Below are positions 52,771 to 61,961 of a DNA stretch of 64,000 nt, piece after piece; position 1 is the stretch's first letter, and every line of letters begins with the position of its first letter. The stretch comes from Solwaraspora sp. WMMD406 (lineage in GTDB: Bacteria; Actinomycetota; Actinomycetes; Mycobacteriales; Micromonosporaceae), in the NCBI RefSeq assembly GCF_029626025.1, contig NZ_JARUBF010000001.1, positions 620,001 to 684,000 of the forward strand. Reading direction: 5' to 3'. The notes below the pieces were generated by a model. That model was not told where the DNA came from. It did not search any database and saw only the letters and a list, made by a program, of their open reading frames with translations. Made by a program: the position numbers and the translations under genes.

Positions 52771-53295
52771 TCACTGGACGGGTGGGGTCTGTTCGACCAC
52801 GACACTGGTGTCGCTCGGCGCCTCCACCACGAACACCTGGGCACCGAGTGGGATGGGCTGGTTGGCACGTGCGCTGAGCTTGACCGGCTGGCCACCGACG
52901 CGGACACGGATCTCGCCGTACCCGCCGGGGTGGATCGGGGTGATCACCACGCCGAGTGAGCCGATCAGGTCGGTGCGGGTCGGGGTGGCGTCGGTCGGCA
53001 TGTCCCGGGCCGCCCGGGACAGCCGCATGGTCAACCAACCGGCGGGTACGGCGGCCGTCACGCCGATCGCGGTGGCGGCGACGACGAGACCAGGGCTGCC
53101 GGCGCCGATCAGTTCGTTGGCGATCGCCGCCGCGAACCCGAACGTGCCGGCGAACCCGGCGACCATCTCCAGCGACACCGGACCGTCGGCACCGACGTCG
53201 CCGAAGTGCAGGATCTCGCCGCCGAGCAGCCCGACGGCGAGCACCGCCACGCCGAGGCCGCCGACGATGAGGAAGACGAGCGTCGCGGTGTCCAC
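52771..53295 (-). CDS. NfeD-like membrane protein, flotillin partner
   Basis: The 174-residue protein starts from a GTG at 53295 (VDTATLVFLIVGGLGVAVLA). It has two or three hydrophobic segments in the first ~95 residues and a C-terminal OB-fold of the NfeD type (LIGSLGVVITPIHPGGYGEI, VKLSARANQPIPLGAQVFVV). This pairing with an SPFH gene is a well-known two-gene unit. The gap to the flotillin gene is 110 bases. It has no serine-protease domain, so it is the short form. Confidence 0.8.
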   Translation of the reverse strand: MDTATLVFLIVGGLGVAVLAVGLLGGEILHFGDVGADGPVSLEMVAGFAGTFGFAAAIANELIGAGSPGLVVAATAIGVTAAVPAGWLTMRLSRAARDMPTDATPTRTDLIGSLGVVITPIHPGGYGEIRVRVGGQPVKLSARANQPIPLGAQVFVVEAPSDTSVVVEQTPPVQ

Positions 53296-53447
53296 AGCCC
53301 GTGACGATAGCCCCGCTGGGCAACTGTCCTGGTCGGCGAAGTGCTGCTCAGCCAGGGCCGATGCACACCGCTCGATCGGCTGGCAGGGGGCGCACGGGCG
53401 GTGCCCGGTCACCGACCCGCGGGTCGTCCGCATGCGACGATGCGTCG

Positions 53448-54071
53448 GTGGAGATCAGGATCCGGAACGTGATCACCGAGTACGAGGCCGACCTGCTCCA
53501 TCGGCTCGACACGTCGTTCTCCACCGGCAGCGTCTACCAGGTGACCGCAGGCGTGGACGGGTTCGCGCTCCGCGAGACGCCGGTCGCGCCGCCACTGCGC
53601 AAGCGGTACGACCTGGTTGAGGGTGTCACGGTCGGATCCCGACCGTGGGACCTCTACGCGCTGGCGATGGCCGGCCCGCGACCAGTCGGCTTCATGGCCA
53701 CCACGTACGAGCGGTGGAACGGCCGGCAGGTGGTCAACGAACTGCATGTGGCTCCGGCGTACCGCCGACGCGGCGTCGCCCGGGAGTTGCTGAGCATCGC
53801 GCGGGTCACCGCTGGGGAGAACGGCGCCCGGGAGATCTGGCTGGAGACCCAGAACGTCAACGTCGCGGCGGTACGGGCGTACCGCCGGCTCGGGTTCACG
53901 CTCACCGGTATCGACACCACGCGCTACCTTCCGCCGTACACCGACGAGGTCGCCCTGTTCATGTCGGCACCGGTGTCGGCCGACGGCTCGTCGGCGGGTG
54001 GGCCGGCGGCCGACGGACCGACAGACCGACGGCCGGTGGACGAGCCGATAGACGAGTCGGCGGACACCTGA
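53448..54071 (+). CDS. GNAT family acetyltransferase
   Basis: The 207-residue protein has the GNAT core PRPVGFMATTYERWNGRQVV, the acetyl-CoA loop VAPAYRRRGVARELLSIARV and VNVAAVRAYRRLGFTLTGID. The final ~35 residues are a disordered Asp/Ser/Pro-rich tail. The GTG at 53448 gives VEIRIRNVITEYEADLLHRL; there is no strong ribosome site, so the start is uncertain. ogt starts 14 bases after its stop and is probably in the same transcript. The target is unknown. Confidence 0.75.
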   Translation: MEIRIRNVITEYEADLLHRLDTSFSTGSVYQVTAGVDGFALRETPVAPPLRKRYDLVEGVTVGSRPWDLYALAMAGPRPVGFMATTYERWNGRQVVNELHVAPAYRRRGVARELLSIARVTAGENGAREIWLETQNVNVAAVRAYRRLGFTLTGIDTTRYLPPYTDEVALFMSAPVSADGSSAGGPAADGPTDRRPVDEPIDESADT

Positions 54072-54085
54072 CGGAGAATCAACTG

Positions 54086-54568
54086 ATGCGCTGGGCGGTG
54101 CTCGACTCCCCGATCGGTGAACTGTCGGTGGCCACCGACGCGCTCGGCGTGTGCCGGGTGCGCTTCGGGCGTACCGATCCGGTCGCCGACGGCGCACCGA
54201 CGGAGCCGGTGCTGCGAGCGGCGCTCGACGAACTGCGTGGCTACTTCGCCGGGGAACTGACCGGCTTCACCGTGCCGCTGTCGGTGCGTCAGGGCTCGGA
54301 TTTCGAACGCGCGGTGTGGCGACGGATGAGCGCCATCCCGTACGGACAGACCGAGACGTACGGTGCGGTCGCCGCCGCGTTGGGTGATCCGCAGGCCGCG
54401 CGGGCGGTCGGGGTGGCCTGCAACCGTAATCCGATCCCGGTCATCGTGCCCTGCCACCGGATCGTCGGTGCCGGCGGCAAGCTGGTCGGGTTCGGCGGTG
54501 GTCTGCCCCGCAAGCGGCACCTGCTGGAGCTGGAGGCAGGGGTGGCGCTACGGCTGGCGTGGAGCTGA
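54086..54568 (+). CDS. ogt: methylated-DNA-[protein]-cysteine S-methyltransferase
   Basis: The 160-residue DNA repair protein has the active-site PVIVPCHRIVG with Cys123. It also has the helix-turn-helix part FERAVWRRMSAIPYGQTETY, GDPQAARAVGVACNRNP and the C-terminal FGGGLPRKRHLLELE. It removes O6-alkyl groups from guanine by suicide transfer to Cys123. The ATG at 54086 follows ACGGAGAA. It lies behind a GNAT gene and ends at a hairpin shared with ino1. Confidence 0.93.
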   Translation: MRWAVLDSPIGELSVATDALGVCRVRFGRTDPVADGAPTEPVLRAALDELRGYFAGELTGFTVPLSVRQGSDFERAVWRRMSAIPYGQTETYGAVAAALGDPQAARAVGVACNRNPIPVIVPCHRIVGAGGKLVGFGGGLPRKRHLLELEAGVALRLAWS

Positions 54569-54572
54569 CCGA

Positions 54573-54620
54573 GCCGTGGTGCGGGGGGCACAGCATCAGC
54601 TGGTCACCCCGCACCACGGC
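54573..54620. terminator. 14-bp perfect hairpin between convergent ogt and ino1
   Basis: GCCGTGGTGCGGGG pairs with CCCCGCACCACGGC across a 20-base loop. Confidence 0.75.
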
Positions 54621-54648
54621 GGACTGGCCGGCGACGGCCAGCGGTGGC

Positions 54649-55728
54649 TCAACGCTCGATCTTGTGCGCGATGAAGTCCTCGACGGCTTGGCGGGCGTCG
54701 TGGTCGGCGTACTGCTCGGGCGGGGACTTCATGAAGTAGGAGGACGCGGACAGGATCGGGCCGCCCACGCCCCGGTCCAGGGCGATCTTCGCGGCGCGCA
54801 GCGCGTCGATGATCACACCTGCGGAGTTGGGCGAGTCCCACACCTCCAGCTTGAGCTCGGCGTTGAGCGGCGTGTCGCCGAACGAACGGCCCTCCAGCCG
54901 GATGTACGCCCACTTGCGGTCGTCGAGCCACGGCACGTGGTCGGACGGGCCGATGTGCACGTCGCTCTTGGCCATCTCGTGGGGCACCTGGGAGGTCACC
55001 GACTGGGTCTTGGAGATCTTCTTGGAGACCAGCCGGGTGCGCTCCAGCATGTTCATGAAGTCCATGTTGCCGCCGAAGTTGAGCTGGTACGTGCGCAGCA
55101 GCTCGACCCCGCGGTCCTCGAAGAGCTTGGCCAGGGCGCGGTGCACGATGGTCGCGCCGACCTGGCTCTTGATGTCGTCGCCGACGATCGGCAGCCCGGC
55201 GTCGGTGAACTTCCGCGCCCAGGTCGGGTCCGAGGCGATGAAGACCGGCAGGGCGTTGACGAACGCGCAGCCGGCGTCGATGGCGGCCTGGGCGTAGTAC
55301 CGGGCGGCCTGCTCCGAGCCGACCGGCAGGTAGCAGACGACGACCTCCGCGCGGGCGTCGCGCAACGCCTGCGCGACGTCGACCGGCTCCTGGTCGGACT
55401 CGTGGATGACTTCCCGGTAGTACTCGCCGACCCCGTCGAAGGTGGGGCCGCGCTGGACCAGCACCCCACTGGGCGGTACGTCGGCGAAGGTGATGGTGTT
55501 GTTCTCGCTGGCGTTGATCGCCTCCGAGAGGTCCATGCCCACCTTCTTGGCGTCCACGTCGAACGCCGCGACGAACTCCACGTCCGAGACGTGGTAGTCG
55601 CCGAAGGTGACGTGCATGAGACCCGGGACGCGGTCGTTGGGATCGGCGTCGCGGTAGTACTCCACGCCCTGGACCAGGGACGAGGCACAGTTACCGACAC
55701 CGACGATGGCGACGCGGACGGAGCCCAT
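54649..55728 (-). CDS. ino1: inositol-3-phosphate synthase
   Basis: The 359-residue enzyme converts glucose 6-phosphate to 1L-myo-inositol 1-phosphate with NAD, the first step to phosphatidylinositol and mycothiol in actinobacteria. It has [20 protein letters not shown], the NAD site, and [20 protein letters not shown]. The conserved [20 protein letters not shown], the catalytic-Lys region [15 protein letters not shown] and [20 protein letters not shown] are also present. The ATG at 55728 has AAGGAGG eight bases upstream. The regulator gene padR ends 23 bases upstream, so they form an operon. Confidence 0.95.
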   Translation of the reverse strand: MGSVRVAIVGVGNCASSLVQGVEYYRDADPNDRVPGLMHVTFGDYHVSDVEFVAAFDVDAKKVGMDLSEAINASENNTITFADVPPSGVLVQRGPTFDGVGEYYREVIHESDQEPVDVAQALRDARAEVVVCYLPVGSEQAARYYAQAAIDAGCAFVNALPVFIASDPTWARKFTDAGLPIVGDDIKSQVGATIVHRALAKLFEDRGVELLRTYQLNFGGNMDFMNMLERTRLVSKKISKTQSVTSQVPHEMAKSDVHIGPSDHVPWLDDRKWAYIRLEGRSFGDTPLNAELKLEVWDSPNSAGVIIDALRAAKIALDRGVGGPILSASSYFMKSPPEQYADHDARQAVEDFIAHKIER

Positions 55729-55751
55729 CGCGTTTGCCTCCTTCTTGTTCT

Positions 55752-56378
55752 TCACGGCCGCTCCTGCTCGTGCCTGGTCTGTCCAGGCGGAGGCGGATCG
55801 TTCTTCGGCTCTGGTTGGCCGGTGTGTGGTGCCCGGCCGGACCGCTCGTTGGCGATCAACTCCTCCAGCCAGCGGACCTCGCGTTCGCAGGCGTCGAGTC
55901 CGTGGCGTTGGAGTTCGAGCGTGTACGCGTCGATGCGCTCCGCGGCTCGACTGAGCACGTCGCGGAGTCCCTCCCGACGTTCTTCGACCTTGCGGCGCCG
56001 CCCCTCCAGGATGCGCAACCGGGTGGCCCGGTCGGTCCGGGAGAAGAAGGCGAAGTGCACGCCGAAACCGGTGTCCTCGTAGGTCTCCGGGCCGGTGTGC
56101 GCGATCAGTTCGGCGAAACGTTCCTTGCCCTCGGCGGTGATGGTGTAGACGACCCGACCGCGTCGGCTGGTCAGCGCGGGAATCTCGACCGCCGTGGTCG
56201 GCGCGTCACGGGCCTCGGCGATCAGGCCGTTGGCCTGCAGCCGTCGCAGGGTCGGGTAGAGCGAGCCGTAGCTGATCGCCGCACGAATGGCGCCGAGCTT
56301 GGCGGTGAGTTCCTTGCGGAGCTCGTAGCCGTGCATCGGTGACTCCTGCAGCAGACCGAGGATGGCGAGTTCCAGCAC
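55752..56378 (-). CDS. PadR family transcriptional regulator
   Basis: The 208-residue protein starts from the GTG at 56378 with GGAGGAG upstream ([20 protein letters not shown]). The PadR winged helix is at ~1-95, with [20 protein letters not shown] for recognition and [20 protein letters not shown] for the wing. The C-terminal helical domain (~120-185) is for dimerisation. It lies upstream of ino1, and a perfect palindrome at 56421-56443 sits 43 bases before its start. It probably represses its own operon, including ino1. M. tuberculosis has the same order, ino1-Rv0047c. Confidence 0.92.
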   Translation of the reverse strand: MLELAILGLLQESPMHGYELRKELTAKLGAIRAAISYGSLYPTLRRLQANGLIAEARDAPTTAVEIPALTSRRGRVVYTITAEGKERFAELIAHTGPETYEDTGFGVHFAFFSRTDRATRLRILEGRRRKVEERREGLRDVLSRAAERIDAYTLELQRHGLDACEREVRWLEELIANERSGRAPHTGQPEPKNDPPPPGQTRHEQERP

Positions 56379-56420
56379 TCTGCTCCTCCTACCCCTCGAT
56401 CTGCCTGCGGTTATCCGATG

Positions 56421-56443
56421 CGATGTATCGGACCGATACATCG
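56421..56443. promoter_or_regulatory. 23-base perfect palindrome, likely PadR operator
   Basis: The arms CGATGTATCGG and CCGATACATCG flank a single A. It contains ATGT...ACAT half-sites typical of PadR-family operators. It lies between the padR-ino1 operon and the divergent DUF5318 gene, so it could control both. Confidence 0.75.
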
Positions 56444-56551
56444 TCACGGTAGACGGGATCCGGATGGTGGGCAAACACATCTTTGCGTCCGTATGGCTAC
56501 CGAAGGTGACGGTGTCGCCAACTTCTGGCCGGACCGCGTACCCTCGGGTCC

Positions 56552-57052
56552 ATGCGTTCGCAGCGCCAGATCGTCGACTACTCGCTCCAGCGGCGAGCGG
56601 TGCTGCGCGAGGTTCTCTCCGGCCGGATCGGCACCTACGAGGTTTGCGACGCGTCGCCCTACCTGAAGAACGCGGCCCGCTTCCACGGTGAACCGACCGA
56701 GCAGCGGTGCCCGATCTGCCGGCGCGAGAACCTGACCCAGGTGCACTACATCTATGGCGACGAGTTGAAGCAGTCCGCCGGGCAGGCCCGCACCCGCGCG
56801 GAGTTGTCGATCCTGGCGATGACTCTGCGTGAGTTCCAGGTGTACGTCGTCGAGGTGTGCCGCGTCTGCGACTGGAACCACCTGGTGGAGCAGTACCTGC
56901 TCGGTCGGGACGGACTCGCCGCCGCTGAGGACGACGACGCGACGGACGGTGCGTTCGCCGCGTCCGCCGGGATGTCCGGCGGCGCTGGTCAACTGTCCGG
57001 CGGCGCTGGTCAGCCGCTCATGAGCAGACGAAGGCGAGAGGCCCAACGGTGA
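56552..57052 (+). CDS. DUF5318 family protein, zinc-binding Cys pairs
   Basis: The 166-residue protein begins MRSQRQIVDYSLQRRAVLRE. It has two Cys-x-x-Cys pairs, C53/C56 (QRCPICRREN) and C103/C106 (VEVCRVCDWNHLVEQYLLG), likely a zinc knuckle. The final ~40 residues have a small repeat SGGAGQ. In actinobacteria the family is encoded directly before the class A PBP gene, as here and at M. tuberculosis Rv0049. The ATG at 56552 is the natural start. The biochemical role is unknown to me. Confidence 0.88.
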   Translation: MRSQRQIVDYSLQRRAVLREVLSGRIGTYEVCDASPYLKNAARFHGEPTEQRCPICRRENLTQVHYIYGDELKQSAGQARTRAELSILAMTLREFQVYVVEVCRVCDWNHLVEQYLLGRDGLAAAEDDDATDGAFAASAGMSGGAGQLSGGAGQPLMSRRRREAQR

Positions 57053-57245
57053 ACCCGATTGCCCGGCCGCTGCGTAGGCACCAGAGAGTGGGCAGGGCAA
57101 TGTAAATGGTTAACCGGACAAGTCACGATATTTCTGATGAAGTGGCTTTCGGCTGCGGTGTCGATCCGGCGCCGGCAGTGGGCCAACTCACGGCAGACCG
57201 GTGGTGTCGCACCTGCGCATCACCGCAACCGGCAGGGTGTGACAC

Positions 57246-60170
57246 ATGAACTCGTACGGCGACCCCAACTCCGCCTCCGGGCGTGCCCATATGCCGGGCA
57301 GCGGCGGCGGACACGGATCTGAGCCGGATGACTACCGGTGGAGCCGTGGTACGGACGAACCCGTACCGGGTGCCTTCCATGAGTCCGGCCACGGCTCGCC
57401 GGGCCGATGGTCGGCTGGCGGCGGCGCGGACGTCCCGCCCCGGCCCGGGTCGGCGTCCAGTGGTCGGGCCTCGGTCGGTAGCGCTTCGACGGGCAGCGCG
57501 TCGGTCGGTGGCGTCAGCGGCCGCGCATCGGCCGGCCGTGCCTCGGTCGGTAGTGCCTCGGTCGGCGGCGCGCCGGCTGGCCGTGCCTCGGTCGGTGGCG
57601 CCTCGGTCGGCGGCGCCGGCCGGGCCAGTGTCGGCGGCCCCGGATCGGCGGCCGGCCGGGCGACCGTCGGGCGGGCCAGCGTACGGCCGGTCTCGCCAGC
57701 AAGCGGGTTCGACGGTCCGGGCGGCTTCGGCGGTGGCCCGAGTGGTCCCGGTGGCCCGGGCGGTCCCGGCGGTCCGGGTGGTCCGGGCGGTCCCGGCCGG
57801 CGCGGTCGCGGCGGTCGCGGCGGTCGCAACGATCCGGCCGCCGTCAAGAAGGCCAAACAGCGGCGGCGGATCAACCTGCTGATCGCCTCGTTCGCCGTAC
57901 TGATCATGCTCACCGGCGGTGCTGTCGTCGGCGGCACGTACTACTCGACCACCGTGGCCCTGCCGGAGCAACTGCCACTCCCGCTGGCCAGTTCGATCTA
58001 TGCCAACGACGGCACCAGCCGGATCGCCAAGCTCGGCGAGTTCAACCGGGTGTTCGTAACCGTCGATCAGATTCCCGAGCACGTGCAGCGGGCGGTCGCC
58101 TCCGCCGAGGACCGCAACTTCTACGACCACTCCGGTATCGACTACGTCGGCATCGCCCGAGCCGCGTGGAACAACTTCACCGGAGGCAGCCGGCAGGGTG
58201 CCTCGACGATCACCCAGCAGTACGCCCGTAACGCGATGGACCTGCAGGAAGTCTCCTACGCCCGGAAGGTCCGCGAGGCGGTCCTGGCCTCCAAGCTCAA
58301 CGACCGGTACGAGAAGTCCGAGATCATGGGCTTCTACCTGAACACGATCTACTTCGGCCGGGGCGCCTACGGTATCGAGGCCGCCGCCCAGCAGTATTTC
58401 GGCAAGTCGGTCAGTGATCTGTCGGTCGCCGAAGGCGCGGTGATCGCGGGCGTGATCAAACAGCCGGAGCCGGACAGCGTCACCGGCCACCAGGGGTTCG
58501 ACCCAGCGGTCAACGAGGTCGACGCCAAGGACCGCTGGGCGTACGTGCTCAACGGGATGGTCGAACGCGGCTGGCTCGATCCGGCGGAGCGGCCGGCGGA
58601 GTATCCCGAGGTCAGGGCCGTCGATCCGAACAGTTGCATCATCGACTGTGGGATCAACACGCCAGAAGGCAACGTGATCAACTACGTCCGGGACGAGATG
58701 GTGCAGATGGGCATCTGCACTCCGGACGACTGCTCCCAGAAGCTTCGGCAGGGTGGCTACAAGATCACCACGACGATCGACCCGGAGATGCAGGCCGCCG
58801 CCCGGAAAGCCGCGTGGCGCAAGACCAAGGGCTCGCCGATGGAGGGTCAGCCGGAGAACGTGATGGCGGCGATGGTCGCCATCGACCCGGAGACCGGTCG
58901 GGTGCTGGCCTATTTCGGCGGCGAGAACGGCACCGGACACGACTACGCCGGCCGCAACTACGAGAACGGCCAGTGGACCGGCGGGCACTCGCCTGGCTCG
59001 ACGTTCAAGATCTATACGTTGGCCGCCGCGTTGGACAACGACATCTCGGTCGACTCGCGCTGGACCGCCAAGCCGTTCAAGGTCGAGGGCACCGAGATCG
59101 AGGTGCAGAACGCGGGCCGTAACGCCAGCTGCGGCGAGTGGTGCTCGCTGGAGTTCTCCACCGTGCAGTCCTACAACGTGCCGTTCTACCACGTGACCGA
59201 GCAGATCGGCGCGGACAAGGTGGTCGGGATGGCGAAGGCGGCCGGCATCAACACGATGTGGAACACCGCCGACGGCAAGCCGTACGACCTGGCCGCGATC
59301 GACGACCCCAAGCAGGTCGCACCCTCGCCGTTCTTCAACGTCGTCGGCTACGGCCAGTACCCGGTCACCGTGCTCGACCACGCCAACGGAGTGGCCACCC
59401 TGGCCAATCGCGGCGTCTACAACAAGGCCCACTTCGTGATCTCCGTCGAGCAGAAGAACCTGGTCAACGGCGAATGGGTCAAGGTCGGCGGCGAGCAGCT
59501 CAAGCCGGAGCAGCGGATCCGTACCGAGGTGGTCGCGGACCTGACCGACGTGTTGACCAAGATCCCGGACAACATCGACAAGGATCTCAAGAACGGGCGT
59601 CCGGTTGCCGGCAAGACCGGTACCTGGGAGCTCAACGAGTCCAGTGGCGAGAACGGCGACGCCTGGATGATCGGCTACACCCCGCAGATCGCCACGGCGG
59701 TCTGGGTCGGCAACGTCGGCGATCGCAAGGCCCTGCGGGACAAGAACGGCAACAAGATCGGCGGTAGCGGGCTTCCCGCGACCATCTGGCAGCGCTTCAT
59801 GAACGAGGCGCACGACGGCATGGACGTCGAGCGCTTCCCGGCCGCCCGGGAGATCGGCAGCGTCGACGCCGGCAACGGTAAGTCGCCGGCGCCACCACCG
59901 GCACCGGATCCGCCCCGTGGCGGCGGCAACCCCGCCTGCGACGGCCCGCTCGGTCCGCTGCTCTGCCCCAACGGCAACAACAACGGCAACGGCAACAACC
60001 CCGGTAACAACCCCGGCAACGGCAACGGCAACGACGGTGGCGGTCAGGACGCCGCCCCCGGCGGTGGCGGTCAGGATGGCGAGGCCGGCGATGGGACGGG
60101 CCTGGATCTGTTCAACGGTGGCGGCGGCGGTGGCGCGAGTGTCCCCCCGACAGCGCCGGCAACCGGTTGA
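57246..60170 (+). CDS. bifunctional class A penicillin-binding protein (GT51 and transpeptidase)
   Basis: The 974-residue protein is PonA1-like. Residues 1-195 are cytoplasmic low complexity with GRASVGSAS and GGPGGPGGP repeats. A membrane helix is at ~208-230 (NLLIASFAVLIMLTGGAVVG). The GT51 domain has catalytic Glu near 286 in RAVASAEDRNFYDHSGIDYV, GASTITQQYARNAMD and YLNTIYFGRGAYGIEAAAQQ. The transpeptidase has SPGSTFK near 581, QSYNVPF near 641 and GKTGT near 788. A Gly/Asn-rich tail follows. It polymerises and cross-links peptidoglycan outside the membrane. DUF5318 lies upstream and a GT87-like gene downstream, as at M. tuberculosis Rv0049-Rv0051. Confidence 0.94.
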   Translation: MNSYGDPNSASGRAHMPGSGGGHGSEPDDYRWSRGTDEPVPGAFHESGHGSPGRWSAGGGADVPPRPGSASSGRASVGSASTGSASVGGVSGRASAGRASVGSASVGGAPAGRASVGGASVGGAGRASVGGPGSAAGRATVGRASVRPVSPASGFDGPGGFGGGPSGPGGPGGPGGPGGPGGPGRRGRGGRGGRNDPAAVKKAKQRRRINLLIASFAVLIMLTGGAVVGGTYYSTTVALPEQLPLPLASSIYANDGTSRIAKLGEFNRVFVTVDQIPEHVQRAVASAEDRNFYDHSGIDYVGIARAAWNNFTGGSRQGASTITQQYARNAMDLQEVSYARKVREAVLASKLNDRYEKSEIMGFYLNTIYFGRGAYGIEAAAQQYFGKSVSDLSVAEGAVIAGVIKQPEPDSVTGHQGFDPAVNEVDAKDRWAYVLNGMVERGWLDPAERPAEYPEVRAVDPNSCIIDCGINTPEGNVINYVRDEMVQMGICTPDDCSQKLRQGGYKITTTIDPEMQAAARKAAWRKTKGSPMEGQPENVMAAMVAIDPETGRVLAYFGGENGTGHDYAGRNYENGQWTGGHSPGSTFKIYTLAAALDNDISVDSRWTAKPFKVEGTEIEVQNAGRNASCGEWCSLEFSTVQSYNVPFYHVTEQIGADKVVGMAKAAGINTMWNTADGKPYDLAAIDDPKQVAPSPFFNVVGYGQYPVTVLDHANGVATLANRGVYNKAHFVISVEQKNLVNGEWVKVGGEQLKPEQRIRTEVVADLTDVLTKIPDNIDKDLKNGRPVAGKTGTWELNESSGENGDAWMIGYTPQIATAVWVGNVGDRKALRDKNGNKIGGSGLPATIWQRFMNEAHDGMDVERFPAAREIGSVDAGNGKSPAPPPAPDPPRGGGNPACDGPLGPLLCPNGNNNGNGNNPGNNPGNGNGNDGGGQDAAPGGGGQDGEAGDGTGLDLFNGGGGGGASVPPTAPATG

Positions 60171-60197
60171 TCGATATCTGTCTCTGATCTGAGGTGC

Positions 60198-60241
60198 GAC
60201 GGGTCGGCGACCAGGGCAACTGCCCTGGTCGCCGACCCGTC
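60198..60241 (+). terminator. 21-bp perfect inverted repeat after the PBP gene
   Basis: GACGGGTCGGCGACCAGGGC plus A is mirrored exactly with only two bases between the arms, 27 bases past the PBP stop. It is a strong terminator or attenuator before the GT87-like gene. Confidence 0.8.
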
Positions 60242-60314
60242 TTCGGAACGAGTGTCCCGACATGTGCGATCCTGGGCAGACGTCGACCCGTCCGGTACGG
60301 CAGGATGCCTGTTC

Positions 60315-61961
60315 ATGAGCGTGCAGCCGCCGAACGGCATCGACGAAGCTGAGCGGGATCCGCAGCCGGTACAAGCCGGTGCCGGCCACGGTGGATCGAT
60401 CGTCGAGGCCACCGTCGATCATCCTTCCCGCACCGACGGATTCGTACGCGGGCTTTCCGAGGCGATCGGTGGCCCGCTCGGTCGCCACGCCGGTGCCGGG
60501 GACTCGGCGACCACCAGATCCGGCGGGTTCTGGACCGCCGGCCGGATCGTGCTCGCCCTGGTCTGCCTCAGCCTCGCCCTGCACTGGGTGCAGAAGTCAC
60601 CCTGCATGGACGGTGCCTGGCAGAACAACGTCCAGTACAACCGGTTCTGCTACACCGACGTGCTGGCGCTCTACTACGCCGAAGGACTCAACGAGGGCAA
60701 GATCCCCTACCTGGACCACCCGGTCGAGTATCCGGTCGTCACCGGCTACTTCATGGGAATCCTGGGCTTGCCGGTGCACGCGATCGGCGCGGACCGTCCA
60801 GAACTCAACCAGGCGATGTGGTTCTACAACCTCAACGCCCTGGTGCTCTGCGCCCTCGCGGTCGCCGCAGTCGCCACCATCCTGTCCCTGCGCCGCCGTC
60901 GCCCGTGGGACGCCGCGATGTTCGCCCTGTCCCCGGCGCTGGTGCTGACCGCCACCGTCAACTGGGACATGCTGCCGATCGGCTTCGCCGCCTTCGGCCT
61001 GTACGCCTGGGCCAAGAAGCGGCCGGTCCTGGCCGGCATCCTGCTGGGCATCGGTGGCGCCGCCAAACTCTGGCCGCTGTTCATCCTCGGTCCGCTGCTG
61101 GTACTCGGCATGCGATCGGCCCGGCTGCGAGCCGCCGGCACCGCGATCGGCGCGGCCGTGCTGACCGTCGTCGCGGTGAACCTGCCGGTCTACCTATACG
61201 CGCGCAGCGGCTGGGACCGCTTCTTCGAACTCAACTCGGAACGGCCGATCGACTGGGGAACGTTGTGGTACATCGGCCGCTACCTCGACGGCAAGTGGGC
61301 CGCAGGCATTCCCGGTGACCAGGGACTGTTCCAGTGGTTGAGCAACAACATCCCCACCCTCAACAACGTGTCGTACGCGCTGTTCGCGCTGGCCTGCGCC
61401 GCGATCGGCCTGCTCGCCCTGCTCGCGCCACGCCGTCCGCGCGTCGCCGCGCTCGCCTTCCTGGTGGTGGCCGCCTTCCTGATCTTCAGCAAGGTCTGGT
61501 CACAGCAGTTCACCCTCTGGTTGCTACCGCTGATCGTGTTGGCCCGCCCACGCTGGGGTGCCTTCCTCGCCTGGCAGTTCGCCGAGGTCGGTTACTTCCT
61601 CGCCTTCTATGGTCAACTGCTCGGCATCTCGACCGGTAGCCCGGTCATCCCGGAAGGGGTCTTCGTCCTCGCCGCCACGCTGCGCCTGGGCACCGTGATC
61701 GCGCTCTGTGCCTTCGTCGTTCGCGACATCCTGCGGCCGGAGCTCGACCCGGTACGGCACAACTACGCCGACGACCCGGACGGCGGCGTCTTCGAGGGCA
61801 CCTCCGACGCCGACTGGCTGCGACGACTTCGAGAGCGGCTCCGAGACCAACTTCGCGCCCGACTCAGCGCCGGCACCTCCGGTGGCGGTACCGGGTCACA
61901 ACCGGAAGACCACGGTGTCGCCGATGTCGGCTCGGTCGATGCCGAGCCCGTCAACCGGTAG
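60315..61961 (+). CDS. GT87-like polyprenyl-phosphate-dependent glycosyltransferase
   Basis: The 548-residue multi-helix membrane protein has about ten hydrophobic segments. The first outer loop carries the acidic pattern YTDVLALYYAEGLNEGKIPY and LDHPVEYPVVTGYFMGILGL, expected for the catalytic Asp/Glu of GT-C mannosyltransferases. Further conserved parts are GAAKLWPLFILGPLLVLGMR and FSKVWSQQFTLWLLPLIVLA. It follows the class A PBP gene as Rv0051 does in M. tuberculosis. The ATG at 60315 has an AGGA about ten bases upstream. The donor is probably a polyprenyl-phosphate sugar, and the acceptor is unknown. Its 3' end overlaps the convergent gene by 66 bases. Confidence 0.8.
   Translation: MSVQPPNGIDEAERDPQPVQAGAGHGGSIVEATVDHPSRTDGFVRGLSEAIGGPLGRHAGAGDSATTRSGGFWTAGRIVLALVCLSLALHWVQKSPCMDGAWQNNVQYNRFCYTDVLALYYAEGLNEGKIPYLDHPVEYPVVTGYFMGILGLPVHAIGADRPELNQAMWFYNLNALVLCALAVAAVATILSLRRRRPWDAAMFALSPALVLTATVNWDMLPIGFAAFGLYAWAKKRPVLAGILLGIGGAAKLWPLFILGPLLVLGMRSARLRAAGTAIGAAVLTVVAVNLPVYLYARSGWDRFFELNSERPIDWGTLWYIGRYLDGKWAAGIPGDQGLFQWLSNNIPTLNNVSYALFALACAAIGLLALLAPRRPRVAALAFLVVAAFLIFSKVWSQQFTLWLLPLIVLARPRWGAFLAWQFAEVGYFLAFYGQLLGISTGSPVIPEGVFVLAATLRLGTVIALCAFVVRDILRPELDPVRHNYADDPDGGVFEGTSDADWLRRLRERLRDQLRARLSAGTSGGGTGSQPEDHGVADVGSVDAEPVNR

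Noticed and set aside
55729-55751. Inositol riboswitch or attenuator before ino1
   Set aside because: The gap to padR is only 23 bases and shows just the ribosome site. Control is better explained by the upstream operator.
57123-60584. Very long open frame (over 1100 codons) antisense to the class A PBP gene
   Set aside because: It mirrors the PBP codons in high-GC DNA, has Arg/Gly/Ala/Asp-rich composition, and contains no domain. The PBP frame has full catalytic motifs.
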